From: Margaritifera margaritifera | Lineage: Eukaryota > Mollusca > Bivalvia > Unionida > Margaritiferidae | DNA: 64,000 bases | NCBI GenBank assembly: GCA_029931535.1 | Contig: JAQPZY010001561.1 | Coordinates: 2,802,501-2,866,500, forward strand | Direction of reading: 5' to 3' | Shown: positions 21,197 to 34,200 of the stretch, in pieces | How the letters are laid out: each line of letters opens with the position of its first letter | Numbering within the stretch: position 1 is the stretch's first letter | Notes under the pieces: generated by a model | The model's input: only the letters and a program-made list of their open reading frames with translations | Told to the model about the DNA's origin: nothing | Database searches by the model: none | Position numbers and translations under genes: made by a program

Positions 21197-21724
21197 CTGT
21201 CAAAGGTAAAGAAAGAGAAGTGGGTTCCAAGATTTACATATCTTTTCTATGGTAATCACTGTACACGCACACCTTTCATATCGACATTGGCCACACTTGC
21301 CCTTCTAAAGGAAGAAAGGCAAAGCTACTGAATTTATGTAACCACATTCAGTGACGTTGAGTAATTATTTTAGAAACGCAACAATATGGACTTTTTTATA
21401 TCGACCAGTAGACTATGCAATGATACCAGATTATCTCCCTTTGTCAAAGTCCTACTGCAATATGCGTCGACATTCGTTTAGCTTAGGATATGCACTACAT
21501 ACCCACATAAGAAGCAAAATATTTGTTTTTGCATTTATCAAGAAATTTCAGAGGGAAACTTATATTTATTTGTGGAAAATATTATCGTTTTATCATTACT
21601 TAAAATAAACTCCATGATTTCTTCAAAACCGTGGTTGCAAGAGACATTTATGCTTTTGCCAAAGGTTTCAAGGAAAACTGCTGTCGATTATGAAGGATTA
21701 TTATGAAAGTAAAATTTTTATTAT
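21197..21724. other. Unassigned spacer
   Basis: An open 85-codon frame (21351-21608, plus) has no recognisable content. Nothing else seen. Confidence 0.35.
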
Positions 21725-22110
21725 AGTTGACAGTCAACAATTTATTGTGAGCTACGGAACAATCCCATGTCTGGTGATATATTAAATATCGTATTTCAAA
21801 GAATTAAGGTCGTTTATTTCCTGAAAATAATTACCGGAAAAAAATTAACGTCATTTTTCAGAAGTCTTTCAATGGATAAATTGTGAGTAAAATAAGGCTT
21901 GAATCTTAAAACGTTTTAATTGTCGCCGCAAAGATACTACTGGATGTAAACGGAGAGATCTCACCGGGTAGACTGTTTATTGTAGGCATATACAAGGTCA
22001 TTTTTATCATAGTATAGGATGTAGGCGTGTTTTGTTGATCTTACCACGAAAGTATAGTAATTAGGTCAAACACTAACATTAAGGTCTATGGAAATTGAAT
22101 TAGTTGTATG
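21725..22110. repeat. Non-coding dispersed repeat, copy 2
   Basis: Direct-orientation relative of 19550-20020, sharing ACTACTGGATGTAAACGG, CAAGGTCATTTTTATCATAG and CTTACCACGAAAGTATAGT. Confidence 0.65.
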
Positions 22111-22781
22111 TGCCCAATACGATAGTTGAATTGACCTGTGTAATGGCTTCAAATGAGGTAAACCTGCCGATCCTATATCATAGCTTTTGTGTTTATATTC
22201 TGTTTTCTAAACTAATGTGACAACCATTTCCTCGGTATATTAAAGGGGCAATACATGGCATTCATGGTGGAAGTAGATTTTAGTATGAAACTTAGTGACT
22301 TTTTCACTTCATATAGGAAATTGTATGAACTTGCTCTGCTTAGATCACAACGTCGATTTTGGAGGATTGTTTTGTTCTGCATGTTGATCATTGACGGTAA
22401 ATTTGCATGAACGAATATGACAATGATAAGATGTTAAAACGGAGACCAAATCCGCCTTGTGTATACACAATCAATAAGCGATTAAGATTTTAATATTCTC
22501 CTACGTCAAGATCGTGTTTGGTGATGAAGGCATTCTGAGTTAGACGAAAGATCATTACAGCAAGAGGCAAATGTGTGGTGGAGAGAGAGAGAGAGAGAGA
22601 CAGAGAGAGAGATTGTTCTAAGAGCATTCGCGATAGCAGTGCTATTTTGATATTTTGTCAGGTAATTACGTAAATCGCACTTTATCACTTCGTTACCTCT
22701 TGCAGACTCTAGATTATGAAAAGATTAGTTCCAAACAGTTTGTCAATTACACTGATTTCCCTTCCCACTGAAGAGTGAGTG

Positions 22782-22855
<74 letters not shown>

Positions 22856-23843
22856 AATAATTACAATTTATTGCGTATGATAATAATTATTAACTAAATT
22901 TAAACATGGCCCTATTGAATCGGTGTTGCGTTAAGACCGTAAATGGATTTATTTAGATCTGGTTTTATTTAAATTTTCACCGTCTTCTTTTCTTCACAGC
23001 CATATTTGTCTCGAGGAAAAAATCTTGAAAGCTAGCATAATCTGCGGGTATGAAATACTAAATCCATATCTCCACCTTTGCTGTAGGAGAATGACATTAT
23101 TGTTAAAGACAAAAGAGAGTAGTTTGCAATTTTTCACAGTTGTCTATCGCAACCATTGTTTACAATCTGCCACGATGATAATTTGTAGTTTTTGATTTAT
23201 TGACAGTTAGATTAAATCATTTCAGACTGTTACTATATGCATTTCAGCCACAGTAAATTACCATTTCTAATATAGCAATACTTTGATTTGATGGTGACGT
23301 TTGCTTTAATCAATCTACTGGAGAAAAGGACATGAAGGAATGACCACAAACACATTCCCCTTATTGTTTCCACCACTAATTTTACACTTATATTATTGTG
23401 GAGATAAGACAGATAGGTCAAAGATGTAGAACGCATGCGCTAAGGCATTTTATGTAATCATTATTGTTATGACTGCATTCTGAATCAGAAAAACGGGGTA
23501 AAATTGGGCAAAGGAAATTCATGTTATGCTATCAATGTCATTTGTATATCATTAAATTAAAAGCTGGCTCATGTTTATTGCATGGTTTCGTTGAATCTGA
23601 GCAAATATACCCATCTCCAATTGTACATTTTATAGCTGAAACATTTATAAAGTTACCAACTAATCTGTTTGCTCATTTGTGCTGTCGTGCTTCCAAGATG
23701 ATTTGACAAAATGGGCAAAATGTACTTTATTTCTTGGAGGAGATTAGTAATTTTCAAAATTAGGAATATGACCTAAAAATTAAAACGAACTTTGAAAATT
23801 GTACTTCATCTTGTTCTCATGTTGCTTGAGATTTGAATGTTAT
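22111..23843. other. Unassigned region with (GA)n and (AT)n tracts
   Basis: (GA)n at about 22580-22612 and (AT)n at about 22784-22853. Otherwise AT-rich with no recognisable gene. Confidence 0.5.
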
Positions 23844-24516
23844 TGTTACGACTCTAGGTCTTAAAAATATTTAAAAGAAAGAAAGTGAAACCAACAATGT
23901 AAGTAAAATCAAGAAGCAATTTATGTACAGACAATTAAAGTGAAAATTCAAAAGACACTTAAAATTTGTGAGTTAAATTCCAAATAATCTTAAATGTCCT
24001 AATCACAAGTCCAATATAATAGAATGTTCCGATTGAATTTCAATAGACTTGAATGTCCTGATGTACCACCAAGATATAATCCAGAATGTACTTGAATGAG
24101 TACACATATATCCCAAAATCATGTACTAATCCAAAAGTCAATGAGCAATTTGGTTTTTCCAATGAATATTGTAAATAAATAATTCCTCTCAAATTATATC
24201 TGATTTCGACAACACAACTAAAATAGATTCCTTACAGACTGATCTTTTAGAAAAGAAATTCTAGAACGAGAATACATTTGTTGACCAAAATATGTATATA
24301 AATACACATGACTACATGACCTATGTCACATCAGAATATGAGTATTTCTAATGGAAAAATACTGGCCTACCTGATATATATCACAAAAGTCTACTTGCGA
24401 AATGCCTATGAAAATACTATGTAAACAACTGCACAAAAGTTAAGTATGTATTTTCAAATAACCAGACAACTTACAGTCATACACAAAAGTTCAGTATATA
24501 AACATCATACATAACA
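23844..24516 (-). mobile_element. Solo LTR of the Gmr1-like family, diverged
   Basis: Begins TGTTACGACTC and ends ATACATAACA, the inverse of the LTR ends of elements A and B. Inside are the family phrases AAGAAAGTGAAACCAAC, AAGCAATTTAT and TCCAAATAATC in minus orientation. At 673 bp it is shorter and more diverged than the other LTRs. The flanking 4 bp (TTAT and GCTA) do not match, so no target duplication is visible. No internal domain is attached on either side. Confidence 0.8.
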
Positions 24517-24884
24517 GCTATTTACATAACTATTCATCAATTTCGGTCTTAGCTTGGTGTCAAACCCACTGTTCCGTCGTGAGTATCCTACTGACAACAG
24601 TATAGCGGGCCAGGAACCAAATCATTTGGGACAAGCCAGGTTCCAGTGAGGGTTTGGGTAATTCAGATCCAACTGGTGTTAAAGAGTTAACCCATTTTCA
24701 TTTTTCGTAGCCAGTAGTTTGGACATACAGCTTCTTTATTTGTTCTCACTCAGGCGTTTGTTATTTATTTTCTCTGGAAAATCTTAGGACTTAACAATAT
24801 GAGATGTTCTCACTTGTTCTGAAGCATCTTAAAATGAGCCTTCTTTATTCGCATTTGAAACTTCTTCTCTTCGAAAACTCAGCT
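24517..24884. other. Unassigned spacer
   Basis: No signal recognised. Confidence 0.4.
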
Positions 24885-25325
24885 TTATAGTATTGGTATT
24901 ATATATTGCTATAGAGTATTTATAGTTATTGCTATAAAGTAATTATAGTTATTGCTATAGAGTAATTATAGTTATTGCTATAGAGTATTTATAGTTATTG
25001 CTATAGAGTAATTATGGTTATTGCTATAGAGTAATTATAGTTATTGCTATAGAGTAATTATAGTTATTGCTATAGAGTAATTATAGTTATTGCTATAGAG
25101 TTATTATAGTTATTGCTATAGAGTATTTATAGTTATTGCTATAGAGTAATTATAGTTATTGCTATAGAGTAATTATAGTTATTGCTATAGAGTAATTATA
25201 GTTATTGCTATAGAGTATTTATAGTTATTGCTATAGAGTAATTATAGTTATTGCTATAAAGTAATTATAGTTATTGCTATAAAGTAATTATAGTTATTGC
25301 TATAGAGTAATTATAGTTTTTGCTA
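24885..25325. repeat. Minisatellite, 23-bp unit, about 19 copies
   Basis: The unit is TATAGTTATTGCTATAGAG plus TAAT, with TATT and AAAG variants. Each unit contains the near-palindrome CTATAG. Confidence 0.95.
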
Positions 25326-25479
25326 TTATTCAGTACGCTTATATACGTAATGTAATCCTTTTACGTAAATTTACTTGCTCATTTACATACAAGAATTTTT
25401 TTGCAAATGGCATGCTTTACTTTTATTTCAATACTGGGAATCCTTACTTTTAAGACTAACATTTCTTAATTGGCTAATA

Positions 25480-26130
25480 GTTGTTACATGTTTGGAGTCA
25501 TGTATACAAGAACCAGAAAAACAATAAAACCAACGATCCTATGACTGTTAATAACGAACCAATTGAGGAGGTGGAGGAATTCACATACCGCGAAAGCAAA
25601 GTGTCTACAGACGGAGACTCAGAGAGAGAAGCAACAACCAGAATTAGCAAAGCTGAAATACACATGTAAGTCCAAACAACTCGGACTCAAGACCAAGCTG
25701 AGGATTTACCGAGGCAATGTTCTCAGAGCGCTGCTGTACGGCTCAGAAATGCTGGAAGCTAACATCAAGGATAGCACAAAGCTTTAACCTTCTAAAACCA
25801 GTTTCTGTCTCTCTCTCTCTCGGCATCTTCTGGCCTAACCGGATCAGAAATGAAGATCTTCATCAAAGGACAGAAGCGACATCTTTTGTCCAGATTGTTA
25901 AGAAAAGACGATGGCGACGACTGGGACATGTGTGTCAAATATCACCAGACGCACTGCCCATGATAGCCCTCCGCTGGAACCCGAACTGGAGAAGAAAGAG
26001 GAGTAGTTCTAACAAAAAAAAACACAGAATAAGACTGTGGAGAAACAGATGAAAGAATGTGGCCTTACATGGAGCACAATCACTTGGAGGGCAGCACACT
26101 ATCACTCTCTCATCCAAGCCTTTTGTTGCA
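25480..26130 (+). pseudogene. RTE-type LINE, C-terminal remnant
   Basis: Across three frames it reads EEVEEFTYRESKVSTDGDSE, SKQLGLKTKLRIYRGNVL, ALLYGSEMLEANIKD, IFWPNRIRNEDLHQRTEAT, KKRRWRRLGHVCQISPDALP and KQMKECGLTW. The order E-E-F-x-Y-L-G-S-like, L-Y-G-S-E-x-W-like and R-R-W-x-x-L-G-H-V is typical of the region behind the reverse transcriptase in RTE-type LINEs. A CT run at 25808-25820 and several frameshifts interrupt it. The reverse transcriptase core itself is missing. Confidence 0.75.
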
Positions 26131-26605
26131 CATTTGAGGTACGACGATGGATGAGATTGAGAGATACGACCAACCTACTTTCGGATACATTACCTGCAAA
26201 AGTTCAGACTGAACTTCAGGCTCTTTTGCATTGTATATATCACACATTACCCTTTCAAACATTGGATTCAGAATGATAAATTGCGCATGATCGCGGGGAT
26301 TGGGCCAACTTCTTACTCTGGGTCTTATTATATTCTATTAAATTGCTATTTATCATCAATGAAAAGATCTCTTGTCATCTGCTTTTATTCCTGGTTGCAA
26401 CATTATTCCCTTATAACGCAGCAGATTCTGGATATACATACTATTTTATTGACAAAACATGAAATTTGGTACAAATTAAGACATGAGCAGAATGAAAACT
26501 TCTAGATATACAAATAGATATGCAGTATAGTAATTGTAATAAAATGTCAAGAAAACGTGCATTGATAAAAAAAAAAATGTATCGCTAAGAAACCAACTAA
26601 ATTGT
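26131..26605. other. Unassigned spacer
   Basis: No signal recognised. It may include the 3' untranslated end of the RTE fragment. Confidence 0.35.
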
Positions 26606-27107
26606 CTCGTCTCTATGCCTATTTATGGCCAAATCAATCATACGTGTCTATTCATATTTATGGCCAAATGAATCATACGTGTCTATGCCTATTTATGGCC
26701 ATATCAATCATACGTGTCTATGCATATTTATGGCCAAATCAATCATACGTGTCTATTATTATTTATGGCCATATCAATCATACGTGTCTATGCATATTTA
26801 TGGCCAAATCAATCATACGTGTCTATTCATATTTATGGCCATATCAATCATACATGTCTATGCATATTTATGTCCATATCAATCATACATGTCTATTCAT
26901 ATTTATGGCCAAATCAATCATACGTGTCTATTCATATTTATGGCCATATCAATCATACGTGTCTATTCATATATATATATGGCCATATCAATCATACGTG
27001 TCTATTCATATTTATGTCCAAATCAATCATACGTGTCTATTCATATTTATGTCCAAATCAATCATACGTGTCTCTTCATATTTATTGCGAAATCAATCAT
27101 ACGTGGC
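26606..27107. repeat. Minisatellite, 36-bp unit, about 14 copies
   Basis: The unit is CATATTTATGGCCAAATCAA then TCATACGTGTCTATT, alternating GGCCAAATC and GGCCATATC. One copy has an AT insertion (26969-26980). The unit is 12 codons and stop-free, so all three forward frames stay open for 134-190 codons; these are not genes. Confidence 0.95.
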
Positions 27108-28127
27108 ATCATGTTTAAAAAATGTATTATGAAACAAGCTCTTTTGGCAAAGCTTTACCTGAATTTAAACATTCGCATACTTCCGATAGAGTCATGAAGT
27201 TCTCATATTGTGATACGCAGACCTAATAGTTATCAACACTTAACGGCACACTTGAATTTGAATCATGCCTACTTGTAAGAGTAGATGTTTATTTTCGATT
27301 GGAATGGTTTCTCTTCTAAAGATTTTAACATTGATTTACCTGTACATTTTATTCTGCATTATATAGCCACTATTGTGCTTATGTACCGTTAAGCCCTATG
27401 CATGTGTATATATCAACAAGTAGACATTCTTGTATCTGTTTGATCTCACAGGAGTCGACTAAGTAGCAATTTAATTATTGTACGGATTTTAGGACGAGTT
27501 GTATTATCCACCAAATTATATTTTAATATGTTTAGTTTGTCCAAATATGCGCTACTGTGTACCCTAGGACTGATTGATGTGTGTCTCCAACTTACATTAA
27601 CATGATTTAATTCTCGATGAGTGTTGTTTGGTGGTGCAAAGCATTTCCTCGTTGTTGCAACCATTTATCGCTTTCAATTTGTGTTCACTCGGTCAGAAGA
27701 TCAAATTCTACTGAGCAAAGGAAAATTGAAGCTAATTTGAGGATAGTAATTGCTTTAAGCTGTTTAATCATAATACGCGTATTCATCATCATCATAGTTA
27801 TGATTGTTAAATACAAAACAAGCATGTGCATTTGACAAGTTCTTTTGGGGAAAGTATTTTAGCACGAATCTAGATCATTACGGAATAGTTTTGTGACTAC
27901 CACATTTGCGTCAATTGTAAGATCATTTTTTGAAGTTGGTTAAGCTATAGATAATATAATAAATGCTGGTGTATAGTAGATTGTCATGGGTTGTAAGGGC
28001 TACACATTCTCATATTTGATCGCTAACAGCGATCCAAAAGAAATTTACCTGGTGTCTAAACCCCATTAATTATATTTAAAGACGAGAAAGTCACTTCAGA
28101 TATATGTATTTTCTTAAAGAACACTTG
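27108..28127. other. Unassigned AT-rich region
   Basis: No gene, tandem array or known element recognised. Confidence 0.4.
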
Positions 28128-28131
28128 ACCT

Positions 28132-28910
28132 TATTATGTATGATGTTTATGTAATATTATAAATATTTTAGGAAATTATAAATGTTTCTTGACTTTAATA
28201 TTTGCTTAAAAGTTAATGTTAAGTATAATGTTGACATGTTTAGCTTTTGTCCTTGAGATAGGTTGTGTACTTAGTATTTGAGTTCAAGGACCGTTTTGTT
28301 AAACAAGTTGTTGATTCAATTTCAGGTCAAGGTTGATTTTGTTTACAGATAAAACTAGAATTTCCCTTAGAGTTGTGTGTTAAGAGTCACATACACATAT
28401 AATATTCTAAAACATTCTGTCGTGTGACCTATCTTTATATATATTATGTTTGTTTTAGTTTCGAGAATAACATCAGTCTTTAAAGATCCATTACAGTTGT
28501 GAAAATCATTCCAAATTCAGAGAGAGGAATTATTTCAAATATTTCATTGGATTATAAAAGTGCTCATAGACTTTTGGATTTTTGATTTTTAACTGATGAT
28601 TTGGGGATTTATGTGAACGTATTCAAAGATATTCTGGAGTACTTCATTTTGGCATATCATCACAGTAAAGACTATTGGCACATCAGCACGTTCAAGGATA
28701 CAGTAATTCATGCGGAACATTCTATATTTAGAACTTGTGATTAGGACACTTAGGATTATTGGATTATTTGGATTTAAATTCATGTTACTGTAAGTGTCTT
28801 TTGAATTTTCACTTTAATTGTCTAGAAATAAATTGCTTGTTGATTTTCATTTGATTTGTTGGTTTCACTTTCTTTCTGTTACATTTTTGTTAGACCATAG
28901 AGTCGTAACA
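28132..28910 (+). mobile_element. Solo LTR of the Gmr1-like family with target duplication
   Basis: Runs from TATTATGTATGATGTTTATG to AGAGTCGTAACA (779 bp) and is collinear with the 3' LTR of element A, including AATAAATTGCTTG near the 3' end. It is flanked by ACCT at 28128-28131 and ACCT at 28911-28914, a 4-bp target duplication as expected for Ty3/gypsy integration. No internal sequence remains, so the element was lost by recombination between its two LTRs. Confidence 0.92.
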
Positions 28911-28914
28911 ACCT

Positions 28915-29788
28915 TAAGATGACTTTTCTGTGTGTTGATCAAATTTTCATATTCCTTAGCACAGCAGCATTTGGAGACAATGTTACTGTATCTATGAAAT
29001 AGGATTGTCGATCATCCAATTTCATTTCGTGTCCTTTGGTTTTCTGTATCTCTACATCCGTCGTGTAGACTTTCGTCTTTCTTGAGACAGGTTTATAGGA
29101 TGACTCTAGACATGCAGTGCAAAATGTCATAGGAAAAAACAAATTGTCCCAATGATATACTAACTAAAGTATCAATAAAGCAGAGTACTGATAAAGTAGA
29201 ATACTTTCAAGAAAGTCATGGAAACAGAAGAGGCTGTCTGAAGACAAGTCGGTAAATTCTAATTATCCATACAAACGGAATTTACGAGGTCACCACCTTC
29301 CTCTATATTGCGTGGTTATATTGATCGATCTTATAGTTTAAATTAAGTCCTGCATTTGTTTGAGCACTTCAGTTCCCATTTTATGATGTCCGGATGAAAA
29401 TGAATTTGTTATTGCTTCCAGGCAACCATAAAATGGATTTATCTATTTCATTACAAAGACTAATTATTGACATCTGTAGTTGAAATATTTTGGAATATTA
29501 ATAAGAAATCATCTTAACAACGTTCCCTTATACCAGCACAAACAGGCATACATAATTTTTCTTTGATATGTGACCGCGGTTCGTCATCAATTTGGATAAT
29601 CAACATCCATTGACCGTAATGATAGTGCAATCAGAATTTATGTAGAATAGACACGTAGCTTTAAAGGAAGATATCGTCCAAAGCAGGTGGTTTGATATCC
29701 TAGCACACATTGTAAGAGGTTTCTGAAATAAATAGATTATATACATGTATTCCAACACTGTGATATCATGGTAATCGCGCAGAAAGTC
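28915..29788. other. Unassigned spacer
   Basis: No signal recognised. Confidence 0.4.
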
Positions 29789-30013
29789 TAGGACCATGAC
29801 TATTAGTCATGGTCCTGCTTGTTTCCTGTAATTCTAACACCATGACTATTTGGCATGGCCAAGCTTGCTGCCTGTAACTCTAAGAATATGATTATTCGGC
29901 ATGTTCTAGCTTGCTTCCTGTAATTCTAAGACCATGACTATTATCATGGTTCTGTTTGCTTCTTGTATTTCTAAGACCATGACTATTCCGCAGGGTCCTG
30001 CTTGCCTCCTGTT
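29789..30013. repeat. Palindrome-bearing array, about 56-bp unit x4
   Basis: Units read CTAAGACCATGACTATT, then an inverse CATGGTCCTGCTTG, then CTTCCTGTAATT. In the first unit GACCATGACTATTAGTCATGGTC is an almost perfect hairpin. Later units have diverged arms (ATCATGGTTC, CGCAGGGTCC). Confidence 0.8.
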
Positions 30014-30029
30014 TCATTTTTGCCCCGAA

Positions 30030-30190
30030 GCCGCGGTAGCTCAGTAATTAGCGTCCTGGACGCAGAGCAGAAAGAGTACGGGTTCTAATTCTACCACTGA
30101 ATCAGCCCAAGTCGGCCACCTTGGCGTTTCGTTGGGCAAGGCACTTTACTCCAATTGCATTGTGTTGTTGTGCTGCAAAACACAAAAGAA
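30030..30190 (+). mobile_element. tRNA-derived SINE candidate
   Basis: The head GCCGCGGTAGCTCAGTAATTAG holds a box A-like TAGCTCAGTAAT (30037-30048), and GGTTCTAATTC (30081-30091) is a one-base variant of box B. The downstream GTTGGGCAAGGCACTTTACTCC is a phrase seen in animal SINE bodies, and the end is A-rich (AAAACACAAAAGAAAACAG). It lacks a proper anticodon arm and acceptor pairing, so a true tRNA gene is unlikely. Confidence 0.5.
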
Positions 30191-31589
30191 AACAGATCAA
30201 ATAATTTTTACCTTTTTCTTTATTCAATTTACCGTAGGCATCAAACTTTTGTTATTTTGAAATTTCGTATTTACTGCTAGCTCTGCAGGATTGCTATTAA
30301 ATTTTACCCAGATCTACAAATCGAAACCTAAGGAAAACAGAGTTCACTGGGTGTACCGGGTAGGTAATTCTGTCCTTGAAGTACTCTTAGTGACGTCATG
30401 ACAATACACATATACCCCATATAAATTATGTAAATTACAACTATATTAATGAGATCTCATACTGTCTCGTAAGAATTTATCATATTGATCACTTTTACGG
30501 CTGCAGTGGGTCCTGCACATGTATAACGTCAAATGTGGATATCAGGTAAAGTCCACACGTGCACCGAATTAAATGTTACATTTATCTTCTGTAGATAAGT
30601 GGGATACCAAGGTTTAAATTGTCCAATTTCTAGAGTGTTGTAAAAAAAAACACAAAAAAAAACAACAACAAAAAAGTCTTTCATATAGGCTAAAACGAAA
30701 TTGTTTTAATCATTTAGTTGCATTATTATTATTACAAATAACTTATTTTGTAAACTGAAAAAACTTGCTTTATCATTGATCAACTTTATTAAATTTATAT
30801 GATAAACTATAATAAAACAAATAAAACAAAATGGTATTTTAAGTAACTATGAAGCAGTAGCTTGATTAGCTATAACTCATCAATTAATGATTGTGTTTGT
30901 GATAATACGACAATCCAGACAAGAACAAATCGGAATGAACAATGTCCGCCCTGCATATACTTTCTGAGTAATGCTTGTGGTTTTTTATATACTGTAAATA
31001 GTTCTAAAATTGTCACACCTTTACTCTTTGTATATAATTTATGTGTAAAACTATTGTCCTTGTAGTTTGTATCTGTAAATAGGCAATTTCTGTCTTTCGC
31101 TGGTACCCCACATTTTTGGTAATAATTGTATTATATCTTATATTTTAATGCACGTCTTCATTACATTTGACTTGCCTATAGATGAAATAATACAATTATA
31201 TATGTATAATGTTATGTATTTTATGATTTTATTTTATCTCATCCAGACTATTTGATTGTGACTTATTTTACTGTGACTTCCTTCCCAGGTAAAAGTTTGA
31301 CTTTTAATCCGTGAATATTCTCCTGTGACTTTCTTTCCGTTTCCAGTATAAACAAAGATTTGACTATTATTAGTTAAAGTTGATAACTAAACTCATCAGA
31401 CATACCAGACGCTGACTGATATACGATCAAAGAAACGGAACTATAATGGATAATACGTTGGTGATATGTTACCTGTTTTGAAGCTGTGGTCTATTTACCA
31501 GTTTTCCTAAACTTCTTAGTACTTTTTGTGGTATAAACTGACATTTTGTCCCAGTGGTATAATATACTTATTGTGTTATTTTTATAAAC
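30191..31589. other. Unassigned AT-rich region
   Basis: Contains an A-rich stretch with CAA runs at about 30640-30675. A 67-codon frame at 30862-31065 is not recognisable. Nothing else seen. Confidence 0.4.
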
Positions 31590-34200
31590 ATGGACACAAA
31601 ATGACCGATAAGGCTAAATTCGATGGGTGGAACGTTGTAGTTGCGAAACGTAAGTCAAGCCAAGCTTCGCACGCACCGCAACTTCGTAATGAGCGCCCAA
31701 TACAAAAAACACAAGAGGATTTCTAGAAGTGGGGTAAACAAAACCTACGAAAATTCATCTACTATTACCATTTCACTTGAACAATTTAATACTCTAAGTG
31801 TGGATTCTAAACTAGAATAATTTTTTATGAGTTTACAAGACCTGCATCCAGCCAATGAAATAATTTCCAAAACAGCAAGCAGTCCATGCAGTTCGTGAGC
31901 GTACTCTTGTAAACAGAAAACTCATTAATATTCTTGCATACAAGTCAATTAATAACGAGACGCATCATGGCGTAACAACTTCATATTTTGAGGTATACTG
32001 GAGGTAGTCAATGATGACAGCACCTCTTTGATTTCTGAATTTGTGCTTGACAAGCTTGAACTAGATTCTGACTCTATATATATTCATCGAGCGCATTGAG
32101 TTGGTAGGTGTCGAAATTGTAATCGCTTAAGTTCCAGCCGGTCAGTTCAAAATAAACACAGACTAATGTTACGTCTATAATCACTGCCCTTCGCGATTAT
32201 GAAGATGTGGAGCTCTTACTTTCCAATACTTTTAAGCTAAAAGGTAAAAAGTTTGGTGTAAATCGGGACTACCATTATGAGATCATCAACGCGCGCAAAC
32301 CTCTAACAATGGGAATAAAATAATTGCAAGAAAAGCACCCAAAATCCATAATTGCCATCAAATTAGCTGCAAAACTCGTGATGGATGGGCATGTCCGTGA
32401 TGGATGGGCATGTCTACAAAGATATGTTACCCCGAGTGGCGTAAACTCATGAAGTGCAGCAGATATGATACAGATTTATCAAATAGCGACCGCAGATGAA
32501 GACAGTCAAGACATCTGAGCTACTACTGAACCAGTTCTCTCTGGAGATCAGTCCGTCAGTCCTGTCAATCTGAACACGAGCAACAGTAAAAAAAAGGAGA
32601 CCGATCAGGACACTGCCCCAGAACAAAGCTCTACACATCACCTAATGGACAAGATGCACTCTTAGCTCTTGACTGGTATGCATGCCCGTTGCATGGCTTA
32701 ACCGAAGACGATCCTGTCGCAACTGAAAGTGTGCCTACTTTGAGTAAACCCTGTGCGACGGCTTATGAGACCACCCGTAAAGAGGCGTCATCAGTGACCA
32801 TTACATTTACGCGGTACACAGACTGTATCATCACAGAAACAAATACCCATCCCACAGACACCCCCTCCCTCGAGGAGTGCCCTTTTTATTTGCGGTACTT
32901 CCTCCATAATGCTGTTAGAACTGTTCATAACTGGTATCTAAACGTAAAATCCTGTGTGATGTTTGCTAGAGAAACAGTCTGTTTATTTTTCCAAAGTTTT
33001 GTAGGATTAGGCAAAGAGAAAATCTCTCACCAGTTGTATTGTGGTTGTTTCTTAAAGATTTGGAATCTTTCTTGCAACAAAAACAATGTTTAGAAGTCCA
33101 TTCAAATTTAGTAAGTTTTGAAGCTTCAACATACCTAAAAATTAAATTTTATTATATGCCGACAACACTGTATCATTTGGGACTGATGTAGACGACTCCT
33201 TCCAAGACAATCTTAATGCTTTGTACGAGTATGATAAACTATGGAAATTTAACATTAACATCACAAAAACAAAGATCATTATATTTGCTACACGAACCAC
33301 TGATCAGTTTAAATTTAAACTTGGAGAAAATATTATTTTCATATGTGATGAACTGAAGTTCCTTGGTGTCTTTTTTCAAAATCCGTGGATTCTTTAAAGT
33401 CATGAAACACAACGTTAAACAAGCGAAAGAAAGAAATACATCTGCCATTTAAAATACATCGATTTGATAATACAGTTTGCCTATTTTGCTTTATGGTTGT
33501 GAAGCGTCGGGGTTTGAAAATACTCAACAAATTGAAAACGTGCATATTGGTTTCATCCGGTACATAACTAAACTCAGGAAAAGTACACTATTTATATGCT
33601 GCATTCAAAACTGTGTAGAAAGCCAATCCATGTTTATATTAAATCTCACATGATTAGATACTGGATCTCAATTATAAATGGAAAAACCGTCAAACAGTTT
33701 AAAAAGTTAATAAGATAATGTTTAACGAGTAGAACGTGTATCATAATCACAAATGGATTGAATGCGTCAAAATATGTATGATAATTACAAATGGATTGAA
33801 TGCGTCGAATTATTTTGATTATTGTTGGAATAATAGATCTCTTTTATTAGGACTCTATAAATAACCCTCAATCTACAAAAACCAGAATTGCCCAAACCAT
33901 CAATGACTTGTATATTCAAGACTGGAATGTAGAAGTCGCAACTTCATGCAAAGGTAGGCATTCTTTCCTTTTTAAACCGGATCTGAAGTTTGAAAATTAC
34001 GTTTTATATCTTTATCGACTTACATATTTACCTCTGCTCAAATTTATAGAGAGAAATTACAGACTCTCTGTAGAGAAAGGACGTGGGGAAAATAAACCAC
34101 ATCACGATAGAAACTATCATCTTTGTGCCAAAAACGACATTAGTGATGAATGTACTCTTTGTTCATCTGTCCATAATTTTCAAGTGAAAGACCTCAATTC
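31590..34200 (+). pseudogene. LINE-A copy with ORF1 remnant and internally deleted ORF2
   Basis: ORF1 begins near MTDKAKFDGWNVVVAKRKSS (31601), and a later segment reads LRDYEDVELLLSNTFKLKGK with FGVNRDYHYEIINARKPL (about 32195-32300), like the RNA-binding ORF1 proteins of invertebrate LINEs. An open stretch 32689-33093 runs into GLGKEKISHQLYCGCFL, a decayed motif B region. LYADN at 33152-33166 is the catalytic box with the second Asp changed to Asn. Then NINITKTKIIIFATR and, at 33908-34204, YIQDWNVEVATSC to HLCAKNDISDE, the C-terminal part. The endonuclease and the first half of reverse transcriptase are missing between about 32690 and 32960. Multiple stops. Confidence 0.75.

Noticed and set aside
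26602..27197. Long overlapping open frames (134-190 codons) in all three forward frames
   Set aside because: The 36-bp unit is 12 codons without a stop in any forward frame, so the frames follow from the array and not from a gene. The same applies to 4715-5304, 34740-35170 and 36803-37174.
23844..28910. The two solo LTRs as the ends of one element
   Set aside because: They are in opposite orientations, differ strongly in divergence, and only one has a target duplication; the DNA between them contains no gag or pol.
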